DNA from: Heligmosomoides polygyrus polygyrus
Taxonomy: Eukaryota; Nematoda; Chromadorea; Rhabditida; Heligmosomidae
Assembly: GCA_947396885.1 (NCBI GenBank)
Contig: OX377205.1
Location: forward strand, 61,104,969-61,168,968
Direction of reading: 5' to 3'
Length of the DNA: 64,000 bases
The notes under the pieces are model-generated. The model worked only from the letters and a program-made list of their open reading frames with translations, had not been told where the DNA came from and searched no databases. The first letter of the stretch is position 1, and each line of letters starts with the position of its first letter. Of this stretch, positions 56,301-64,000 are shown piece by piece. The position numbers and the translations under genes are program-made.

Positions 56301-58806
56301 GTGACGGCGAAGCCGGCGAGGGACACTGGCTGAACAACATCCCAAACTTTGTTAGGGCTACGTTCCTAGCGTGGCCCGCCACACCCGAAGCCGGCAATCG
56401 TGGCGTGGCCCGCATGTCCAGCGTACGGCGCCGGCGAAGCCGGCGACGGACGCTGGCTAAGGAATCATCCCAAACTATGTTTGGGCTACGTTCCTAGCGT
56501 GGCCCGCCACACCCGAAGACGGCGAAGCCGGCAAGCCTGGCGTGGCCCGCATGTCCTGCGTACGGCGCCGGCAAAGCCGGCGAGAGACGCTGGCTGAACA
56601 ACATCCCAAACTTTGTTAGGGCTACGTTCCTAGCGTGGCCCGCCATACCCGAAGCCGGCAAGCCTGGCGTGGCCCGCACGTCGAGCGTACGGCGACGGCG
56701 AAGCCGGCGAGGGACACTGGCTGAACAACATCCCAAACTTTGTTAGGGCTACGTTCCTAGCGTGGCCCGCCACACCCGAAGCCGGCAAGCCTGGCGTGGC
56801 CCGTATGTCCAGCGTACGGCGCCGGCGAAGCCGGCGACGGACGCTGGGTGAGGAATCATCCCAAACTATGTTTGGGCTACGTTCCTAGGTGGCCCGCCAC
56901 ACCCGAAGCCGACAAGCCTGGCGTGGCCCGCACGTCGAGCGTACGGCGCCGGCGAAGCCGGCGAGAGACGCTGGCTGAGGAATCATCCCTAGCTACGCTT
57001 GGACTACGTTCCTAGCGTGGCCCGCCATACCCGAAGCCGGCAAGCCTGGCGTGGCCCGCACGTCGAGCGTACGGCGACGGCGAAGCCGGCGAGGGACACT
57101 GGCTGAACAACATCCCAAACTTTGTTAGGGCTACGTTCCTAGCGTGGCCCGCCACACCCGAAGCCGGCAAGCCTGGCGTGGCCCGCACGTCGAGCGTACG
57201 GCGACGGCGAAGCCGGCGAGGGACACTGGCTGAACAACATCCCAAACTTTGTTAGGGCTACGTTCCTAGCGTGGCCCGCCACACCCGAAGCCGGCAAGCG
57301 TGGCGTGGCCCGCATGTCCAGCGTACGGCGCCGGCGAAGCCGGCGACGGACGCTGGCTAAGGAATCATCCCAAACTATGTTTGGGCTACGTTCCTAGCGT
57401 GGCCCGCCACACCCGAAGACGGCGAAGCCGGCAAGCCTGGCGTGGCCCGCATGTCCTGCGTACGGCGCCGGCAAAGCCGGCGAGAGACGCTGGCTGAACA
57501 ACATCCCAAACTTTGTTAGGGCTACGTTCCTAGCGTGGCCCGCCATACCCGAAGCCGGCAAGCCTGGCGTGGCCCGCACGTCGAGCGTACGGCGACGGCG
57601 AAGCCGGCGAGGGACACTGGCTGAACAACATCCCAAACTTTGTTAGGGCTACGTTCCTAGCGTGGCCCGCCATACCCGAAGCCGGCAAGCCTGGCGTGGC
57701 CCGCACGTCGAGCGTACGGCGACGGCGAAGCCGGCGAGGGACACTGGCTGAACAACATCCCAAACTTTGTTAGGGCTACGTTCCTAGCGTGGCCCGCCAC
57801 ACCCGAAGCCGGCAAGCGTGGCGTGGCCCGCATGTCCAGCGTACGGCGCCGGCGAAGCCGGCGACGGACGCTGGCTAAGGAATCATCCCAAACTATGTTT
57901 GGGCTACGTTCCTAGCGTGGCCCGCCACACCCGAAGACGGCGAAGCCGGCAAGCGTGGCGTGGCCCGCATGTCCAGCGTACGGCGCCGGCGAAGCCGGCG
58001 ACGGACGCTGGGTGAGGAATCATCCCAAACTGTGTTTGGGCTACGTTCCTAGCGTGGCCCGCCACACCCGAAGCCGGCAAGCCTGGCGTGGCCCGCATGT
58101 CCTGCGTACGGCGCCGGCGAAGCCGGCGAGAGACGCTGGCTGAGGAATCATCCCTAGCTACGCTTGGGCTACGTTCCTAGCGTGGCCCGCCATACCCGAA
58201 GCCGGCAAGCCTGGCGTGGCCCGCACGTCGAGCGTACGGCGACGGCGAAGCCGGCGAGGGACACTGGCTGAACAACATCCCAAACTTTGTTAGGGCTACG
58301 TTCCTAGCGTGGCCCGCCACACCCGAAGCCGGCGAAGCCGGCAAGCCTGGCGTGGCCCACATGTCCAGCGTACGGCGCCGGCGAAGCCGGCAAACCTGGC
58401 GTGGCCCGCATGTCCAGCGTACGGTGACGGCGAAGCCGGCGAGAGACGCTGGCTGAGGAATCATCCCTAGCTACGCTTGGACTACGTTCCTAGCGTGGCC
58501 CGCCATACCCAAAGCCGGCAAGCCTGGCGTGGCCCGCATGTCCAGCGTACGGCGCCGGCGAAGCCGGCGACGGACGCTGGGTGAGGAATCATCCCAAACT
58601 TTGTTAGGGCTACGTTCCTAGCGTGGCCCGCCACACCCGAAGCCGGCGAAGCCGGCAAGCCTGGCGTGGCCCGCATGTCCAGCGTACGGCGCCGGCGAAG
58701 CCGGCAAACCTGGCGTGGCCCGCATGTCCAGCGTACGGTGACGGCGAAGCCGGCGAGGGACACTGGCTGAACAACATCCCAAACTTTGTTAGGGCTACGT
58801 TCCTAG
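53383..58806 (+). repeat. Satellite segment between copies 7 and 8 (5424 bp)
   Basis: Same length and monomer order as 42058-47481, with an offset of 11,325 bp (7112 + 4213). All stretches I compared matched. Confidence 0.85.
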
Positions 58807-60494
58807 TATACTTATGCTCTTCCAAAAATTTCGAATATTCGAATGGTTTCGAATACCGGAAATTTTCGAGCATTCGAAATCGAATATATTCGAAAAACGC
58901 GATTTCTCTGAACATTCGAATTCGAATACATTCGAAAAACGCGATTTTTTGAATATTCGAATTCGAATACATTCGAAAAACGCGATTTTTTGAACATTCG
59001 AATTCGAATACATTCGAAAAACGCGATTTTTTGAATATTCGAATTCGAATACATTCGAAAAACGCGATTTTTTGAACATTCGAATTCGAATACATTCGAA
59101 AAATGCGATTTTTTGAACATTCGAATTCGAATATTCGATTCGAATATTCGAATTCGAATGAAAAATCAGGCTGTATTATAGACATGATAGAAGGCAACAC
59201 AGAAGAGAAAAGGGAAGCAATACATAACGGATCCCTTCCTAGTGAAGCACGAGGTTTTTATCGACAGGCATCTCATAAACCCCCATGTGAGTCGTAAAAA
59301 TGAGATGGAGAACTTACACGTAGAACGATCAAAGGGCTTATGGAAGCGTCTAATTTCCTTGCTTACTGGAATACGAATTTTTCTCAAAGGAATACTAGTG
59401 TTTTGTTAATTGCTGCTTATGAGGAACAAACGAAAGGCTTACAACACATTTGAAGGAAACATTATCTGGTTGAGCCACTGTAAGCTTCTAGGTCACTTTA
59501 AAACAATCTTTTTTGAAATTGGTGGCAGACTGACTGTTAAAGAACTTTCATGAAACAATGCTTTTGCCTAGCGGTAGCTAATGAAAGACTGACGACAAAG
59601 TACTACATGTAAATCTGTAGCAAGTCTGTCCTGCTCATCTACAAATGTGAAATATCACACTGTTGATTTTGCGGCCACAAAATGTATTACAAGTAGCTAG
59701 GAATAGGCTACCCATGAGGGCCAGTCTCATTTCTTCTGGTGATTCACCCAAGTAAGTGGTAGGAATAAATATTTCTTGTTTGCGATGAACTTGTGAATGT
59801 AATTATTCTCCAGCCAACATATTGATATACTACGGTAAACTTCAGAAAAATAGATCGATCGATAACATCCGGCCGACATACACTGCCTCCCCTTTGTGAA
59901 GTCCGGCATACGGCCAACGTATCCATGCGAATCCCACTCCAAGTGGCCAATTCAGATCAAAAACCGATAAAATCGGTCGATAACATCCGGCCGCTTTTCG
60001 GGAAGTGAGTAATATCGATGAGGTGCTCAGTATCCGGGCACCGAGCCACCATCGTACCACAGCTTTGATTCACAGACAGAACCGTTTTGGCGACCCAAAT
60101 TACCCTAGAAACCCACCAAGCCTTTTCAAAATACGCCGATACACAAATTCTTGTTGGGCATTCGAATGACACTTTTCGAACACTCGAATAATTTTTGCTT
60201 TCTGGGAAATTGCGAATATTCGAATGGTTTCGAATACCGAAAATTTTCGAGCATTCGAAATCGAATATATTCGAAAAACGCGATTTTTCCGAATATTCGA
60301 ATTCGAATACATTCCAAAAACGCGATTTTTTGAATATTCGAATTCGAATACATTCGAAAAACGCGATTTTTTGAACATTCGAATTCGAATATATTCGAAA
60401 AACGCGATTTTTCGAATATTCGAATTCGAATATTCAAATTCGAATAAAAATCATTCGAATACCTATTCGAATGGGTCATTCGAGCATAAGTATA
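58807..60494. mobile_element. AT-rich hAT-like element, copy 8
   Basis: Derived type. It lies 7112 bp after copy 7, repeating the spacing between copies 5 and 6. Confidence 0.75.
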
Positions 60495-63400
60495 GTTCAT
60501 AGCGTGGCCCGCCACACCCGAAGCCGGCGAAGCCGGCAAGCCTGGCGTGGCCCGCATGTCCAGCGTACGGCGCCGGCGAAGCCGGCGACGGACGCTGGCT
60601 AAGGAATCATCCCAAACTATGTTTCGGCTACGTTCCTAGCGTGGCCCGCCACACCCGAAGACGGCGAAGCCGGCAAGCCTGGCGTGGCCCGCATGTCCTG
60701 CGTACGGCGCCGGCGAAGCCGGCGAGGGACGCTGGCTGAGGAATCATCCCTAGCTACGCTTGGACTACGTTCCTAGCGTGGCCCGCCATACCCAAAGCCG
60801 GCAAGCCTGGCGTGGCCCGCACGTCGAGCGTACGGCGACGGCGAAGCCGGCGAGGGACACTGGCTGAACAACATCCCAAACTTTGTTAGGGCTACGTTCC
60901 TAGTTCCTAGCGTGGCCCGCCACACCCGAAGCCGGCAAGCCTGGCGTGGCCCGCATGTCCAGCGTACGGTGACGGCGAAGCCGGCGAGGGACACTGGCTG
61001 AACAACATCCCAAACTTTGTTAGGGCTACGTTCCTAGCGTGGCCCGCCACACCCGAAGCCGGCGAAGCCGGCAAGCCTGGCGTGGCCCACATGTCCAGCG
61101 TACGGCGCCGGCGAAGCCGGCAAGCCTGGCGTGGCCCGCATGTCCTGCGTACGGCGCCGGCAAAGCCGGCGAGAGACGCTGGCTGAGGAATCATCCCTAG
61201 CTACGCTTGGACTACGTTCCTAGCGTGGCCCGCCATACCCAAAGCCGGTAAGCCTGGCGTGGCCCGCATGTCCAGCGTACGGCGCCGGCGAAGCCGGCGA
61301 CGGACGCTGGGTGAGGAATCATCCCAAACTTTGTTAGGGCTACGTTCCTAGCGTGGCCCGCCACACCCGAAGCCGGCGAAGCCGGCAAGCCTGGCGTGGC
61401 CCGCATGTCCAGCGTACGGCGCCGGCGAAGCCGGCAAACCTGGCGTGGCCCGCATGTCCAGCGTACGGTGACGGCGAAGCCGGCGAGGGACACTGGCTGA
61501 ACAACATCCCAAACTTTGTTAGGGCTACGTTCCTAGCGTGGCCCGCCACACCCGAAGCCGGCGAAGCCGGCAAGCCTGGCGTGGCCCGCATGTCCAGCGT
61601 ACGGCGCCGGCGAAGCCGGCAAACCTGGCGTGGCCCGCATGTCCAGCGTACGGTGACGGCGAAGCCGGCGAGGGACACTGGCTGAACAACATCCCAAACT
61701 TTGTTAGGGCTACGTTCCTAGCGTGGCCCGCCACACCCGAAGACGGCGAAGCCGGCAAGCCTGGCGTGGCCCGCATGTCCTGCGTACGGCGCCGGCAAAG
61801 CCGGCGAGAGACGCTGGCTGAGGAATCATCCCTAGCTACGCTTGGACTACGTTCCTAGCGTGGCCCGCCGCACCCGAAGACGGCGAAGCCGGCAAGCCTG
61901 GCGTGGCCCGCATGTCCTGCGTACGGCGCCGGCAAAGCCGGCGAGAGACGCTGGCTGAGGAATCATCCCTAGCTACGCTTGGACTACGTTCCTAGCGTGG
62001 CCCGCCATACCCAAAGCCGGCAAGCCTGGCGTGGCCCGCACGTCGAGCGTACGGCGACGGCGAAGCCGGCGAGGGACACTGGCTGAACAACATCCCAAAC
62101 TTTGTTAGGGCTACGTTCCTAGTTCCTAGCGTGGCCCGCCACACCCGAAGCCGGCAAGCCTGGCGTGGCCCGCATGTCCAGCGTACGGTGACGGCGAAGC
62201 CGGCGAGGGACACTGGCTGAACAACATCCCAAACTTTGTTAGGGCTACGTTCCTAGCGTGGCCCGCCACACCCGAAGCCGGCGAAGCCGGCAAGCCTGGC
62301 GTGGCCCGCATGTCCAGCGTACGGCGCCGGCGAAGCCGGCGAGGGACACTGGCTGAACAACATCCCAAACTTTGTTAGGGCTACGTTCCTAGCGTGGCCC
62401 GCCACACCCGAAGCCGGCGAAGCCGGCAAGCCTGGCGTGGCCCGCATGTCCAGCGTACGGCGCCGGCGAAGCCGGCAAACCTGGCGTGGCCCGCATGTCC
62501 AGCGTACGGTGACGGCGAAGCCGGCGAGGGACACTGGCTGAACAACATCCCAAACTTTGTTAGGGCTACGTTCCTAGCGTGGCCCGCCACACCCGAAGAC
62601 GGCGAAGCCGGCAAGCCTGGCGTGGCCCGCATGTCCTGCGTACGGCGCCGGCAAAGCCGGCGAGAGACGCTGGCTGAGGAATCATCCCTAGCTACGCTTG
62701 GACTACGTTCCTAGCGTGGCCCGCCATACCCAAAGCCGGCAAGCCTGGCGTGGCCCGCACGTCGAGCGTACGGCGACGGCGAAGCCGGCGAGGGACACTG
62801 GCTGAACAACATCCCAAACTTTGTTAGGGCTACGTTCCTAGTTCCTAGCGTGGCCCGCCACACCCGAAGCCGGCAAGCCTGGCGTGGCCCGCATGTCCAG
62901 CGTACGGTGACGGCGAAGCCGGCGAGGGACACTGGCTGAACAACATCCCAAACTTTGTTAGGGCTACGTTCCTAGCGTGGCCCGCCACACTCGAAGCCGG
63001 CGAAGCCGGCAAGCCTGGCGTGGCCCGCATGTCCAGCGTACGGCGACGGCGAAGCCGGCGAGGGACACTGACTGAACAACATCCCAAACTTTGTTAGGGC
63101 TACGTTCCTAGCGTGGCCCGCCACACCCGAAGCCGGCGAAGCCGGCAAGCCTGGCGTGGCCCGCATGTCCAGCGTACGGCGCCGGCGAAGCCGGCAAACC
63201 TGGCGTGGCCCGCATGTCCAGCGTACGGTGACGGCGAAGCCGGCGAGGGACACTGGCTGAACAACATCCCAAACTTTGTTAGGGCTACGTTCCTAGCGTG
63301 GCCCGCCACACCCGAAGCCGGCGAAGCCGGCAAGCCTGGCGTGGCCCGCATGTCCAGCGTACGGCGCCGGCGAAGCCGGCGAGAGACGCTGGCTGAGGAA

Positions 63401-64000
63401 TCATCCCTAGCTACGCTTGGACTACGTTCCTAGCGTGGCCCACCATACCCAAAGCCGGCAAGCCTGGCGTGGCCCGCATGTCCAGCGTACGGCGCCGGCG
63501 AAGCCGGCGACGGACGCTGGGTGAGGAATCATCCCAAACTATGTTTGGGCTACGTTCCTAGCGTGGCCCGCCACACCCGAAGACGGCGAAGCCGGCAAGC
63601 CTGGCGTGGCCCGCATGTCCTGCGTACGGCGCCGGCAAAACCGGCGAGAGACGCTGGCTGAGGAATCATCCCTAGCTACGCTTGGACTACGTTCCTAGCG
63701 TGGCCCACCATACCCAAAGCCGGCAAGCCTGGCGTGGCCCGCATGTCCAGCGTACGGCGCCGGCGAAGCCGGCGACGAACGCTGGGTGAGGAATCATCCC
63801 AAACTTTGTTAGGGCTACGTTCCTAGCGTGGCCCGCCACACCCGAAGCCGGCGAAGCCGGCAAGCCTGGCGTGGCCCGCATGTCCAGCGTACGGCGCCGG
63901 CGAAGCCGGCGACGGACGCTGGCTAAGGAATCATCCCAAACTATGTTTGGGCTACGTTCCTAGCGTGGCCCGCCACACCCGAAGACGGCGAAGCCGGCAA
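60495..64000 (+). repeat. Satellite array, right segment, runs off the window
   Basis: Follows the 53383-58806 order up to about 63350, then departs into monomers with GGCCCACCATACCC and a GGCAAAACCGGC variant (63425-63720) not seen elsewhere in the window. The array continues beyond base 64,000. Confidence 0.85.

Noticed and set aside
16679..64000. Hundreds of open frames of 60-112 codons with Arg/Ala/Pro/Gly-rich products
   Set aside because: They repeat with the satellite, overlap on both strands, and change frame because the monomer length (127) is not a multiple of three. No family domain or stable start context is present.
16679..64000. CRISPR array
   Set aside because: Repeats are directly adjoining 127-bp satellite monomers without unique spacers, and the mobile elements around are eukaryotic.
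16900..64000. Telomeric repeat (nematode TTAGGC)
   Set aside because: Each monomer has one GTTAGGGCTAC word, with three G and never in tandem, so it is not telomere sequence.

Overview
The window looks like nuclear DNA of a nematode, most probably a strongylid and perhaps a hookworm such as Ancylostoma or Necator. The two non-LTR retrotransposon families read like those that are abundant in hookworm genomes. A Tc4/Tc5-type DNA transposon sits in a CTNAG target, as described for these families in Caenorhabditis elegans. This assignment rests on recognising families by eye, not on a search. I found no intact host gene, tRNA, rRNA, spliced-leader RNA, operon or CRISPR array. The window is a mobile-element graveyard running into a very large satellite array.

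Bases 1-3.8 kb hold GC-rich palindromic (foldback) sequence, small tandem duplications, a poly-C run and a lone terminal repeat of a Tc5-like element. Bases 3.8-6.93 kb are a nearly full-length but dead RTE-type retrotransposon with endonuclease followed by reverse transcriptase. Its end abuts a second, 5'-truncated non-LTR element (6.93-9.88 kb). That element's reverse transcriptase is split by a 1381-bp Tc5-like transposon with long terminal inverted repeats and a TCA target duplication. Directly after the second element lies one diverged, inverted monomer of the satellite that fills the rest of the window. Bases 10.0-11.87 kb carry a degenerate ATCGAT-rich repeat family. Bases 11.87-15.26 kb are an LTR retrotransposon on the minus strand with paired LTRs, a TAGG duplication, a coiled-coil ORF and a Gag-protease ORF, but no reverse transcriptase or integrase.

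Bases 15.26-16.68 kb are transitional: cruciform-like inverted repeats, a 23-bp tandem repeat and a 9-bp minisatellite. From about 16,679 to the end (about 47 kb) the window is one satellite array, all in one orientation, of a GC-rich monomer of about 127 bp. Variants are longer by 9 bp or by a partial internal duplication.

The striking feature is that the array contains eight copies of a 1688-bp AT-rich element. Each has 13-bp terminal inverted repeats and dense TTCGAA repeats, and each lies at the same place in the monomer with the same 8-bp target duplication (GTTCCTAG or a derivative). The simplest reading is one insertion of a non-autonomous hAT-like transposon into one satellite monomer. 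The transposon and satellite then amplified together as higher-order repeats of 2.6-7.1 kb by unequal exchange. Shared point changes split the copies into an older type (copies 1-2) and a derived type (copies 3-8). Spacing differences of 136 bp and 2899 bp record deletions inside the array.
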